Assembly: GCF_014205675.1 (NCBI RefSeq)
Contig: NZ_JACIIX010000005.1
Span: forward strand, 1 to 64,000
From: Novispirillum itersonii
GTDB lineage: Bacteria; Pseudomonadota; Alphaproteobacteria; Rhodospirillales; Rhodospirillaceae
Direction: 5' to 3'
DNA length: 64,000 nt
Part shown: piece by piece, positions 25,543-33,660 of the stretch
Numbering within the stretch: the first letter of the stretch is position 1
Layout: each line of letters opens with the position of its first letter
Notes under the pieces: generated by a model
The model's input: the letters and a program-made list of their open reading frames with translations, nothing else
Databases searched by the model: none
What the model was told of the DNA's origin: nothing
Made by a program: the position numbers and the translations under genes

Positions 25543-27534
25543 GTGACACAGACCAGCCAGTCCATTTCTACCCCCACCGTCCGCCTGTCCCGGTATCCCC
25601 GCTTTCAGGAGAAGGAGCCCCCCCTCTCCGATGACTGGCGCTTCCCGCACCTGTCTGCCGACATCCGCGACCGCATCAGCGCCACGGGCGGAGACCCGGG
25701 CCAATATACGATGACCGATCAGGGGACCGACACCGGTACTGTCAAAGTGACCGAAACCTGGACGGTCAACATCCGGAGCGAGAGCGGCATCACCGCCGGG
25801 AATAAAACCGGCGGAACGGTAGAGGCCTCCTCCGCTGCCGGGATGAGCAGGTTGGCCCAGAACTTTGCCGACCAGATTCTGGACGGTCAGGCCGCCAAAA
25901 TTCTGCTCGACCGGCTGGCACAGCAGAAAAAGGGCGTTCTGACCCCGGCCAGCCATATCAATGACCTTGTCACCGAAGCATTCAGTCACTGCCATGAGTG
26001 CAAAAACTGCTGGGGAGACGGTCGGGTGGCCTGCACCACCTGCCATGGCCTCGGAACCATCACAGAAACCGTCTACGAAACCGTCAATGGCCAGCAGCAG
26101 CCACGGCGGGCATCCCGGATATGCAGCAACTGCTCTGGCGGGTGGCGAGCCTGCGGCACCTGTAACCGCACCGGCCTGCTGACCGACTGGATACAGGTCG
26201 AGGCCTATGCCACCCCGGCCTACAGCCACTGCGGCAGCGAGGAAACTTCCGCCCGATGTCAGGCCCTGCTGACTGAAACGGATACCAATACGGTGATCCG
26301 TGCCTTTCCCTGCTTTACCGATCGCTCGCCGGAAGCCTCCGGACCGGCCACGGTGATCCGGCGCTTCAGCGGCAAAGCAACCGTCACCTTTATGGCGGTC
26401 ACGTCCCCCAGACAGTCCTGCTGGACAGTCTGGGGGGTTGGCCCCACGGCGCAATACCTGAATCCCCCCCCCATTCTGGATGAACTGCTGGAAGACGGGA
26501 TCAGGCAGTTTTCCAAGGTCGAGTATTTTCGCCGGCGAGAGCGGCTGAAGGTGCTGGACAATGTCCGCAAGGTCCCCCTGCTGGAAGAAATGCTGCGCCA
26601 GAATGCAAAAGCCCCGAAGGTTCCTCCGGCGGAAAACTTCAGCGCTGTTGCGCACGATCTGGTCTCTCCCGACGTGGCCAAAGGGGCCGGGAATGACATT
26701 GTCAAACTACAGAAAGGGGTCTGCCCCCGTTATGCCGCCGACCTGTGGACACTGATCGGCCTATACATGGTGACAGCGCTGTTTATTGTCGGCAACCATA
26801 GAACCCTGTTTCCAAACGACGAAATCTGGATCCTGTCCGGACTTGCAGCGTATGTGGCCGGGGGCATCATCTGCTGCGCCCTGACCCTGTACCGCCGCAG
26901 CAGCGTTCCACAGGAATACCGGGGGCCGATGCAGGAATGGAAACCGGCGCTGCTGGTGCTGGGGCTGGTGATTGCTTTGGGGACTCTATCAACCGTCGCT
27001 TCCAAGCAGATGAAATCCATTACCGCCCCAGCGGCCGAGCTGCTGTCGCAATTCACGCCCGACGACGTCAAGATCTTTGAAGGCCTGTTCCCCCCAAAGC
27101 CGCCGATCAGCCCCCTGATGCCAGCGCCCGCTCCGGCGCTGACCCCGCCAGCCCGGTCCCCGGCCGCAACCCGCGCTCCCGGCCCGGTCTCCAGCACTGC
27201 CCGCCCGGCTGTTCTCAGTGGTTCGGCAACACTGATCGATACTGCAACAGTGCAGATCGAAGGGACCCGTGTCCCCTTAAGCGGGCTGGACGCTGTCCAC
27301 CATCCGGTGACGGAAGCCGGGCTGCGACAGTATCTGTCAGTCGTCGGCCCCCTGCGCTGCACGCCTGCGGGGGCCGGGTACACCTGCCAGACCGAGACCG
27401 GAGCCGACTTTGCCGAAGTGATCGTGATGGCCGGATATGCCAAAGTGCAGAAAGGGGCCCGCCGCAATCTGAGTGCTGCCGAGGCCGAAGCCCGGAAGGC
27501 CCGGGCTGGCGTTTGGGGTCTGTCTCCGCAATGA
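25543..27534 (+). CDS. Membrane protein with DnaJ-type zinc finger and C-terminal SNase-like domain
   Basis: 663 residues from a GTG. Residues about 150-212 carry four C-x2-C-x-G-x-G-like units (CKNCWGDG, CTTCHGLG, CSNCSGGW, CGTCNRTG), the pattern of the DnaJ cysteine-rich zinc domain, but no J domain is present. Two or three membrane helices follow (about 405-485). After a Pro-rich linker, the last ~100 residues (S-G-S-A-T-L-I-D-T-A-T-V-Q-I-E-G-T-R-V-P-L-S-G-L-D-A) match a staphylococcal-nuclease fold. The metal aspartate region is altered, so nuclease activity is doubtful. The end A-R-K-A-R-A-G-V-W-G is typical of SNase domains. Third gene of the lipoprotein-GDPD unit; function unknown. Confidence 0.65.
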   Translation: MTQTSQSISTPTVRLSRYPRFQEKEPPLSDDWRFPHLSADIRDRISATGGDPGQYTMTDQGTDTGTVKVTETWTVNIRSESGITAGNKTGGTVEASSAAGMSRLAQNFADQILDGQAAKILLDRLAQQKKGVLTPASHINDLVTEAFSHCHECKNCWGDGRVACTTCHGLGTITETVYETVNGQQQPRRASRICSNCSGGWRACGTCNRTGLLTDWIQVEAYATPAYSHCGSEETSARCQALLTETDTNTVIRAFPCFTDRSPEASGPATVIRRFSGKATVTFMAVTSPRQSCWTVWGVGPTAQYLNPPPILDELLEDGIRQFSKVEYFRRRERLKVLDNVRKVPLLEEMLRQNAKAPKVPPAENFSAVAHDLVSPDVAKGAGNDIVKLQKGVCPRYAADLWTLIGLYMVTALFIVGNHRTLFPNDEIWILSGLAAYVAGGIICCALTLYRRSSVPQEYRGPMQEWKPALLVLGLVIALGTLSTVASKQMKSITAPAAELLSQFTPDDVKIFEGLFPPKPPISPLMPAPAPALTPPARSPAATRAPGPVSSTARPAVLSGSATLIDTATVQIEGTRVPLSGLDAVHHPVTEAGLRQYLSVVGPLRCTPAGAGYTCQTETGADFAEVIVMAGYAKVQKGARRNLSAAEAEARKARAGVWGLSPQ

Positions 27535-27560
27535 CGCCCCCCCCTGACACCGCTCCGGAC

Positions 27561-27725
27561 AAAACTGGCCCCGCCGGTCGGCACGCGGGAACGGGCGGAG
27601 CTGACGCTGGTGGATTACACCCTGTTCATGCTCAGCCGCTGGGGCCGTTCCTGCACCGGATGATGCGCAACCCGGTGGTGATTGCCACCTGCGAGGCCGA
27701 AGGCCTGCCGCAGCCGTGGGTGTGA
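27561..27725 (+). pseudogene. Decayed copy of the glutathione S-transferase gene
   Basis: This 165-base stretch matches the 3' half of the GST gene at 19217-19867 with two internal deletions. A 201-base deletion is bounded by the 11-base repeat GGGCGGAGCTG (intact gene 19485 and 19686). A 59-base deletion is bounded by the 9-base repeat CTGGGGCCG (19732 and 19791). The second deletion shifts the frame. The last ~75 bases, including GCCGCAGCCGTGGGTGTGA, are otherwise nearly identical to the intact gene. It is not expected to make a functional protein. Confidence 0.85.
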
Positions 27726-27743
27726 GGAGGCCCGCCCGCCGCC

Positions 27744-28559
27744 TCAGTGCCCCGGTGGGCCATCCTCCCGGTCGCGCCAGCGGCTGAGGATGGCGTCCAG
27801 CGTGCCGTCGGCCTGAAGGGCACGGTAGCCGTCCTCAAACCGCCGCAGCAGGGCGGCGCTGTCCGGGCGGCTGGCACTGAAGCCCAGATAGGTGGTGATG
27901 CCGCCCAGCGGGCACAGCTGCGACAGCGGAAAACTCTGCCCGGCCCGGTGCATCAGCCCGTCCGGGGTGCGCAGCTGGTCAAACAGCAGCACCATGCCAT
28001 CCAGCCGCCCGGCCCCCAGCATGCGCAGCCCGGCACTGTCGGACTGTACCGTCACCACCTCCGCCCGGCCCGAGGCCGCGATCCGGTCCCATTCCGCCGG
28101 ATATTCATAGCCGTTGACGATGCCGATGCGCGGGCGCTGCGGCCATTGCGCCGGATCACACCCCGGCAGCGCCGCCTGCGACCGGGCACCATCGGTGACC
28201 AGAACCGCCCGGATCTGCGCCAGCGACGGGGTCGGCAGCATCACGTCGCGCCGGGTGACCTCGTTGGCCCCCATCGACAGGCAGGCGGCGACATCGCCGG
28301 TGATGACGGCGCGGCGGCAGCGGGCATAGGGCACCACCGCCAGTTCCACCGTCACCCCCTGCCGCCGGAAGGCTTCCTGCACGATCTCGTTCCCGGCACC
28401 GCGCCCGTCGGGCAACGACCATGGCGGGAAGGCATCCTCGGCGGCAATGGTCACGGTCTCCGCCGCCGCCAGCCGAGCCATCAACACCAGAACCAGCACC
28501 AGTGTCAGGGGGGCACCCCGTAGAAACAGTCCCGCCACCACCGTCCGGATCCAATTCAT
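27744..28559 (-). CDS. Periplasmic amino-acid-type substrate-binding protein (SBP family 3)
   Basis: 271 residues from the ATG at 28559, chosen because it gives a clean signal peptide (N-W-I-R-T, hydrophobic core, A-A-A-E). An upstream in-frame ATG at 28628 adds a charged stretch. The mature domain begins V-T-I-A-A-E-D-A-F-P-P-W-S-L-P-D-G and has E-I-V-Q-E-A-F-R-R-Q-G-V, the fold pattern of family-3 solute-binding proteins (about 230 residues). No permease or ATPase gene is adjacent, so it may be an orphan binding protein or work in sensing. The ligand is not predictable. It lies convergent with the GST remnant. Confidence 0.75.
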   Translation of the reverse strand: MNWIRTVVAGLFLRGAPLTLVLVLVLMARLAAAETVTIAAEDAFPPWSLPDGRGAGNEIVQEAFRRQGVTVELAVVPYARCRRAVITGDVAACLSMGANEVTRRDVMLPTPSLAQIRAVLVTDGARSQAALPGCDPAQWPQRPRIGIVNGYEYPAEWDRIAASGRAEVVTVQSDSAGLRMLGAGRLDGMVLLFDQLRTPDGLMHRAGQSFPLSQLCPLGGITTYLGFSASRPDSAALLRRFEDGYRALQADGTLDAILSRWRDREDGPPGH

Positions 28560-28798
28560 GATCGCCCCATCCTCCCCCGATCCGACTGAAGTGTACCCGT
28601 CCCGGCGATAGGGGTATACCCACACCATCGGCCTAATTCCCCCCGTTTCCCTGCCCCACGCCGTTCCCCCGCCCCTTGACGGCGCGGGCCTGCTGCCGTA
28701 TCACCCCGCCCGCGCCGTCTCTCGCGGGTTTCCGACGGTGGCCTGATCCTTCTGACCGATCCGAGCCCGTAACGGACCGGCCTTAAGGAGCCACCGCT

Positions 28799-29143
28799 AT
28801 GTCTATCCATTGGCCCTCGATTCATTGGATTGTCCTGCTGATCGCCGTCTTCACCGAAATCGCCTGGGCGTTAAGCCTGAAGGCCGCCCAGACCAACCCC
28901 GGCGTGCTGACCATCGGGGCCTCGATCGCCCTGACCGCCACCAACATGCTGCTGCTGTCGTTTGCCATGCGCGGCATTCCGGTCGGCACCGCCTATGCGG
29001 TGTGGACCGGGCTGGGCGCGGTCGGCGTGGTGGCGGCGGGCATTATTCTGCATGCCGACCCGCTGACCCTGAAGCGGCTGGCCTTCATGGGGGTGATCAT
29101 CATCGGCGTCATCGGCCTGAAGCTGGTCGGCAACGAGGGGTAA
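28799..29143 (+). CDS. Small multidrug resistance family transporter (SugE/Gdx-like)
   Basis: 114 residues with four hydrophobic helices. The membrane-embedded glutamate of the first helix is present in L-I-A-V-F-T-E-I-A-W-A-L (about residue 21). The third helix has the conserved G-I-P-V-G-T-A-Y-A-V-W-T-G-L-G-A (about 60-75). The helix-1 and W-T-G-L-G features are closer to the Gdx/SugE guanidinium-exporter subgroup than to EmrE, but the substrate is not proven. It works as an antiparallel dimer in the inner membrane, exchanging protons for a small cation. It has a strong ribosome site (TAAGGAG). I saw no recognisable guanidine riboswitch upstream. Confidence 0.85.
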   Translation: MSIHWPSIHWIVLLIAVFTEIAWALSLKAAQTNPGVLTIGASIALTATNMLLLSFAMRGIPVGTAYAVWTGLGAVGVVAAGIILHADPLTLKRLAFMGVIIIGVIGLKLVGNEG

Positions 29144-29169
29144 GCCCCTGCCCCGGACCCCGGACGCAA

Positions 29170-29206
29170 CAGCGCCCCGGCAGAGGAAGACCCTGCCGGG
29201 GCGCTG
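29170..29206. terminator. Bidirectional hairpin between SMR and ohr genes
   Basis: A 14-bp perfect GC stem (CAGCGCCCCGGCAG, 29170-29183, with 29193-29206) lies between convergent genes. There is no clear U tract on either side. Confidence 0.6.
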
Positions 29207-29226
29207 TGCTGTGTGGGGCTTAAGGG

Positions 29227-29661
29227 TTAAACCAGCGTCAGGGTCACATCAATATTGCCCCGGGTGGCGTTGGAATAGGGGCAGACGATGTGGGCGCGGT
29301 CCACCAGCGTGCGGGCGGCCTCGGCGCTCAGGCCCGGCAGGCTGATCTTCAGCTCCACCTCGATGCCGAAGCCGTTGGGGATCGGCCCGATGCCGACGGT
29401 GCCGGTGACGCTGACATCCGCCGGAATGGTCAGCTTATCGCGGTTGGCAACAAACTTCAGGGCACCGATGAAGCAGGCGCTGTAGCCGACGGCGAACAGC
29501 TGCTCCGGGTTGGTGCCCTCGCCCCCGGCACCGCCCAGCGCCTTCGGGGTGGTCAGGCGCAGATCCAGCTGGCCGTCGTCGCTGACGCCCCGGCCATCGC
29601 GGCCCCCGGTGGCAGAAGCAGTAGCGCGGTACAGAACGGTATCGAGGCTCATGGGGATCAT
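29227..29661 (-). CDS. ohr: Organic hydroperoxide resistance protein (Ohr)
   Basis: 144 residues, the standard OsmC/Ohr size. Both redox cysteines are in place: Y-S-A-C-F (near residue 62) and [11 protein letters not shown] (near 127). [11 protein letters not shown] and the Arg of G-G-R-D-G-R are also conserved. It is a thiol-dependent peroxidase that reduces organic and fatty-acid hydroperoxides, using lipoylated partners. Two nearly identical palindromic elements upstream (29693-29704 and 29851-29862) suggest control by an OhrR-type repressor, though no ohrR gene is adjacent. ATG at 29661; a second ATG three codons later is possible. Confidence 0.9.
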   Translation of the reverse strand: MIPMSLDTVLYRATASATGGRDGRGVSDDGQLDLRLTTPKALGGAGGEGTNPEQLFAVGYSACFIGALKFVANRDKLTIPADVSVTGTVGIGPIPNGFGIEVELKISLPGLSAEAARTLVDRAHIVCPYSNATRGNIDVTLTLV

Positions 29662-29692
29662 CCTTTTCTGATGAGATATTGTGCAAAATTAT

Positions 29693-29704
29693 ATTGCACG
29701 CAAT
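29693..29704 (-). promoter_or_regulatory. Palindromic element, copy 1 (possible OhrR-type operator)
   Basis: ATTGCACGCAAT lies 31 bases upstream of the ohr start, inside an AT-rich promoter (ATATTG...CAATTATT). A near-identical copy is at 29851-29862. Confidence 0.5.
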
Positions 29705-29850
29705 TATTATGGTCGGGAAAAAGCCACCGGAGGGTGGCGGCAGAACAGCAGAGAAACGCCGGAAGACAGCAGGACCGGGGAGTCCGGATTTACAACAGTG
29801 TGGCGGAAGCCAGCGGATCGCATCCACAGCGTCCGTGGATCTGTTTTTAT

Positions 29851-29862
29851 ATTGTGCGCAAT
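29851..29862 (-). promoter_or_regulatory. Palindromic element, copy 2 (possible OhrR-type operator)
   Basis: ATTGTGCGCAAT in a similar AT-rich context, 158 bases from copy 1 and about 110 bases beyond the stop of the ghrA-like gene. The 302-base gap that holds both copies has no gene that I recognise. Confidence 0.45.
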
Positions 29863-29963
29863 ATATCGTCAAGCAATTTTTTTTGGCCGCCTGTAAATCT
29901 TCGCCATCACTCCCCGTGACGGAGCAAGGGGCGCGCCCCCCTTGCTCCGCCGTCCCCCGCGCC

Positions 29964-30920
29964 TCAATAGGCCCGGCTGCGGTCCACCTGCCCCGGCAGC
30001 GGGCTGATCCCGGCGCTCAGCGCGGCGATGCCGTCGGCAATCTGGTCCACCGCCGGGCCGGGCAGCGTGCTGGCCGCCACATGCGGGGTTGCCACCACGC
30101 ACGGGTGGCTCCACAGGCGGCTGTCCTGCGGCAATGGCTCGGTACGGAACACATCCAGCAGCGCCATGCGGATGTGGCCGCTGTCCAGCAGATCCAGCAG
30201 CGCCGCCTCATCCACCTGATCGCCCCGGGCGCAGTTGATGAACGACGCTCCGGCCGGCAGCGCCCCCAGCGTGACGGCGTTGAACATCCCCCGCGTTTCC
30301 GGGGTTGAGGGCAAAACGCTGATCAGAATATCGGTTTCCGGCAACAACAGCGGCAGGGCATCGGCCCCGGCCCGGCAGTCCACCCCCGGCAGACTGCGCA
30401 GAGACCGGCTCCAGCCGCGCACGCTGTAGCCCAGTCCGGCCAGCGCCACCGCCACCGCCCCGCCGATGGCCCCGATGCCCAGCACCGTCACCCGCGTCTC
30501 CGCCGCCAGACGCGGCAGGCGCGGCTGCCAGCGCCGTTCCGCCTGATCCTGCGCATAGACGTCAAAGTCGCGCTGGTGGCGCAGCACGCCGTACAGGGCG
30601 TATTCCACCATCTGCGGTGCCATCCCGGCATCCTGTAGGCGGACAATCGGCACGGCGGGGTCCAGATCCGGGCGGGCCAGCAGTTTATCGACCCCGGCCC
30701 CGAGGTTGAACACCGCCTTCAGGTTGGCAAACCCGGCAAAGCTGGCCGCCGCCGGGGGCGACCACGCCGCAATGTACTCCACCGCCGCCGGGTCCACCGC
30801 TTCCGGCCACACCGCCACCCGCAGCGCATCGCCAAAGCGGGCGGAAAACACGCCCCGCCACTGGCCGGGATCGTCTCCGCCGGAAATGACATACAGCAAC
30901 GGACGGGAGGGGGAGGACAT
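29964..30920 (-). CDS. ghrA: Glyoxylate/hydroxypyruvate reductase A-like D-2-hydroxyacid dehydrogenase
   Basis: 318 residues, with AGGAG just upstream of the ATG. The NAD(P)-binding motif is V-L-G-I-G-A-I-G-G-A-V-A (near residue 145). The catalytic Arg is in F-I-N-C-A-R-G-D-Q-V-D-E (near 225), the Glu in D-V-F-R-T-E-P-L-P (near 256) and the His in V-V-A-T-P-H-V-A-A (near 280). The length and the N-L-K-A-V-F-N-L-G-A-G-V-D segment match the GhrA group, which reduces glyoxylate and hydroxypyruvate to glycolate and glycerate. Monocistronic. The substrate range is inferred from the family. Confidence 0.85.
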   Translation of the reverse strand: MSSPSRPLLYVISGGDDPGQWRGVFSARFGDALRVAVWPEAVDPAAVEYIAAWSPPAAASFAGFANLKAVFNLGAGVDKLLARPDLDPAVPIVRLQDAGMAPQMVEYALYGVLRHQRDFDVYAQDQAERRWQPRLPRLAAETRVTVLGIGAIGGAVAVALAGLGYSVRGWSRSLRSLPGVDCRAGADALPLLLPETDILISVLPSTPETRGMFNAVTLGALPAGASFINCARGDQVDEAALLDLLDSGHIRMALLDVFRTEPLPQDSRLWSHPCVVATPHVAASTLPGPAVDQIADGIAALSAGISPLPGQVDRSRAY

Positions 30921-31304
30921 TACGCTTCTCCTATGTATCCATGCGTAAAAGCGATGGAACTATCCGTGTTTTTGACCGGAACACCAAAAGAAAAAACCAC
31001 AGCTACAGAACATTAGGACATTAGAAAAGCAGAAGAAAATAACAAAACGCCACAGCAGAACCGCCGGACAAAAAAAGTGGGCCGTGACCGGAGGCACCCG
31101 GACCGACGGCCCATAAGGCTGGGAACACTTCCGACGGGCACCGGGGCGGCCAAAGACTCAGAGACACCGCCACGGTGAGGGGGGGGGAACGGGGGAAACC
31201 CCGCCGGAAGGGGTGGGTTCCCCCGGCGCGACGGTCAGGACCGCCCGCCGGAGGCACCCGGCAAACGCCCGGGCATCACCCGGACCGGAGGCATCACAGA
31301 AACC
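30921..31304. other. 384-base intergenic region
   Basis: No gene or clear regulatory element. It contains several related short blocks (GGAGGCACCCGG at about 31091 and 31250, GGAGGCATCAC at about 31284) and a G/C-rich stretch with a run of nine G at about 31180. Small open frames here do not look coding. Confidence 0.4.
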
Positions 31305-31724
31305 TTACTTCGCGAACAGCTGGGACATATCGCGGAACGACTTGAATTCCAGCGCGTTGCCCGCCGGATCGTAGAAGAACATGGTGGCCTGCTCGCCGAC
31401 CTTGCCCTTAAAGCGGATGTACGGCTCGATCACAAACTTCACCCCGGCGGCGGTCAGGCGCTCGGCCAGCGCATGGAAGGCATCCCACTCCATCACCACG
31501 CCAAAGTGCGGCACCGGCACATCGTGGCCGTCCACCGGGTTGTGGTGCGGGCCCTTTTCCTTCGGCGGGGCCAGATGCGCGACGATCTGGTGGCCGAACA
31601 GGCTGAAGTCGATCCATTCGTCGCTGGAGCGGCCTTCTTCGCAGCCCAGCAGGCCACCGTAAAACTTGCGGGCGGCATCAAGGTCATCAACCGGGAACGC
31701 CAGATGGAACGGGGTAATGGTCAT
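31305..31724 (-). CDS. VOC-family (glyoxalase/dioxygenase superfamily) protein
   Basis: 139 residues from the ATG at 31724; an open extension to 31817 is not conserved. It begins [19 protein letters not shown], the first beta-alpha unit of the fold with a metal-ligand histidine (residue 6). H-F-G-V-V-M-E-W (near 75) and [14 protein letters not shown] (near 115-128) supply the other ligands (His, Glu). This subgroup, with [12 protein letters not shown], is common in proteobacteria but its substrate is unknown. It is transcribed divergently from a LysR regulator, which may control it. Confidence 0.8.
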   Translation of the reverse strand: MTITPFHLAFPVDDLDAARKFYGGLLGCEEGRSSDEWIDFSLFGHQIVAHLAPPKEKGPHHNPVDGHDVPVPHFGVVMEWDAFHALAERLTAAGVKFVIEPYIRFKGKVGEQATMFFYDPAGNALEFKSFRDMSQLFAK

Positions 31725-31887
31725 CGCAGACAGCCTTCTCTCTCGGTCTGTTCGGCTGGAATGATTTTTTCTCAGGCCGACGCATCTTCTGTGCCGCCAG
31801 TATGCAAGGGCCGCCATGGATGGACAAACGAGATTAAATCCCCTCTAAATGAGAAAAAGGAATATATCCCCTCAAAAGGACCCCACC

Positions 31888-32820
31888 ATGCCGCCCGCCC
31901 CGCCGCCGACTGACCGCCTGCCGTCGCTGAAGGCCATCCGCTGCTTCGAGGTTGCCGCCCGCCATGGCTCCTTCACGCTGGCGGCGGCGGAGCTGCACGT
32001 CACCCAGGGCGCGGTCAGCCGCCTGATCCAGACGCTGGAAGACGACCTCGGCACCGCCCTGTTTGACCGCCACGGCCGCGCCCTGCGCCTGACCGCCACC
32101 GGCGAGGCCTACGCCCAGCAGGTGCGCGGGGCGCTGGAACAGATCGCCGCCGCCTCCCGCGCCGTGCGCCGCCGCCGCGACAGCGGGCTGGTGCGGGTCA
32201 ACGTGCTGCCCACCTTCGCCCTGCGCTGGCTGGTGCCGCGCCTGCACCGCTTCCGCGCCCGCTGCCCGGATGTGCTGGTTGATGTCACCTCATCCGAAGC
32301 GGTGATCGACTTCCGCACCGACCCGGTGGACGTGGCAGTGCGCAACGGCAGCGGCCCGTGGCCGACCGCCGACGCCCACCGCCTGATGGAAGACGATGTC
32401 GGCCTGTTCTGCGCCCCCGCCCTTGCCGCCGCCCTGCCCCTGCGCGGCGACCCCGCCGCCGATCTGGCCCTGATGCTGCGCCAGCCGCTGCTGCACCATT
32501 CCACCCGCCCCGACGGCTGGGCCGAATGGTGCGCCGCCACCGGCCAGCCGGAGCCGGACCTGACCCACGCCCCGTCGTTCGAGCACTTTTTCATGATCAT
32601 CGAAGCCATCGCCGCCGGGATGGGCAGCGGCCTGCTGCCCCTGTTCCTCGCCCGCGCCGAGGTCGCCGCCGGGCGGCTGATCCAGCCGGTGCCCCACGTC
32701 ATCCGCCGCAGCAAACCCTACGCCCTCCTCCACGCCCCCGGCGCCGGACACAGCGGCCCCATCCGCGCCTTCTGCGACTGGCTGCGCGAAGAAGTCGCCG
32801 CCGATGGAATGGAGGTGTGA
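31888..32820 (+). CDS. LysR-family regulator (GcvA-like)
   Basis: 310 residues from the ATG at 31888 with AAGGACC upstream; an ATG at 31849 is an alternative. The DNA-binding domain shows LPSLKAIRCFEVAARHGSFT and L-H-V-T-Q-G-A-V-S-R-L-I-Q-T-L-E (recognition helix near residues 42-52), which places it in the GcvA/AmpR branch. The effector domain runs from about 95 (R-V-N-V-L-P-T-F-A-L-R-W-L-V-P-R-L). Such regulators usually act on a divergent neighbour, here the VOC-family gene 163 bases away. The effector is unknown. Confidence 0.85.
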   Translation: MPPAPPPTDRLPSLKAIRCFEVAARHGSFTLAAAELHVTQGAVSRLIQTLEDDLGTALFDRHGRALRLTATGEAYAQQVRGALEQIAAASRAVRRRRDSGLVRVNVLPTFALRWLVPRLHRFRARCPDVLVDVTSSEAVIDFRTDPVDVAVRNGSGPWPTADAHRLMEDDVGLFCAPALAAALPLRGDPAADLALMLRQPLLHHSTRPDGWAEWCAATGQPEPDLTHAPSFEHFFMIIEAIAAGMGSGLLPLFLARAEVAAGRLIQPVPHVIRRSKPYALLHAPGAGHSGPIRAFCDWLREEVAADGMEV

Positions 32821-32870
32821 GGGTGGCGGGGCCTGAAGGGAGCCGTGGGGCTTTGCCCCACACCCCACAA

Positions 32871-32940
32871 GGAGCCTCAGGCTCCTTGACCTCAGGATTT
32901 ATGACTGGGGGAGCCTCAGGCTCCTTGACCTCAGGGTTTA
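32871..32940. repeat. Duplicated 31-bp palindromic unit
   Basis: GGAGCCTCAGGCTCC followed by TTGACCTCAGG(A/G)TTTA occurs at 32871-32901 and again at 32910-32940. The first 15 bases are themselves a palindrome. The second copy runs into the stop codon of the TOPRIM gene. Confidence 0.8.
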
Positions 32941-33660
32941 TTGCCGGAGAATTGCTTGGACGACACCGTCTAAATCATCTTCAAAGGCCGCAAAGCTGGG
33001 CATATCCTTCAGTTTTTCGATAGCCCCAAGTGCCGCTTTGACACGATCTGCCAGATCCGGCCCGGAGCACTCCTCCCCAAGCAAAGCAATCAGTTGGCTT
33101 TTTGCTGACTTGGGAGACGCATCGTTGCCTGAAAGCTCCTCTTCCAGCGACGCACAGGACGAATGAGGACACGCCCCGAACAGACACAGCAGCCACGCCT
33201 CAGACTTCGGCTGCGGCAGCATCGGGACACCAGACGAAAAGCCCTCCACGTTGAATCCATCATGGACAGATTTCCGCTTGGTGCGCCACTCACCCGGGTC
33301 TGTGCGGCCAGTTCCATCCGTATCCCGGAAAAATACTGCGATCACGTCATCACAGGCTTCTTCGGCTTTTCTCTTCGCCAGTCTCCCAAAAGCCCTTGCA
33401 TTATCATAGAAAAACCGTGTCTCTGCCCCGGCTTTTTTGCCCCGGAACCGTGGAACAGAGCCTCCCTTGGTCTGTTCAGCGTCCTCAAGTAAGACCGTCT
33501 TATGAACGTATTCAAGGCTATCCGGACATGTTTCGAGGTCATAGCCAATCAAGGGCTCCAGCAACCCAAGCAGCAATGCCGTCATTGGCCCGGCAGTGAA
33601 AACACCGGCATCCGACGCCCCAAGATCCGTCGGCCCTTCTCCACTGAGCAGCAGGATCAT
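32938..33660 (-). CDS. DUF4276-like protein with TOPRIM-type motifs
   Basis: 240 residues. The N-terminal LLLSGEGPTD (residues 3-12, Glu8) and FFRDTDG (110-116, Asp113 and Asp115) reproduce the conserved Glu and D-x-D of TOPRIM nucleases in the DUF4276/OLD group. Between them, F-Y-D-N-A-R-A-F-G-R-L-A (near 84-95) is helical. The ATG overlaps the stop of the upstream ATPase gene by four bases (ATGA), so they are co-translated. An SMC/ABC-type ATPase with a separately encoded TOPRIM protein is the arrangement of split OLD-type defences such as PARIS (AriA/AriB). The domain here is not the DUF4435 of AriB, as far as I can judge. Predicted effector nuclease of an anti-phage pair. Confidence 0.7.
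   Translation of the reverse strand: MILLLSGEGPTDLGASDAGVFTAGPMTALLLGLLEPLIGYDLETCPDSLEYVHKTVLLEDAEQTKGGSVPRFRGKKAGAETRFFYDNARAFGRLAKRKAEEACDDVIAVFFRDTDGTGRTDPGEWRTKRKSVHDGFNVEGFSSGVPMLPQPKSEAWLLCLFGACPHSSCASLEEELSGNDASPKSAKSQLIALLGEECSGPDLADRVKAALGAIEKLKDMPSFAAFEDDLDGVVQAILRQ

Noticed and set aside
28600-28798. Guanidine riboswitch before the SMR transporter
   Set aside because: I looked for ykkC-type conserved blocks or paired ACGR loops and found none. A covariance-model search would be decisive.
31021-31257. Small minus-strand frame (78 codons) beyond the VOC gene
   Set aside because: Low-complexity Arg/Gly/Pro sequence, no ribosome site, in a GC-rich repeat-like gap.
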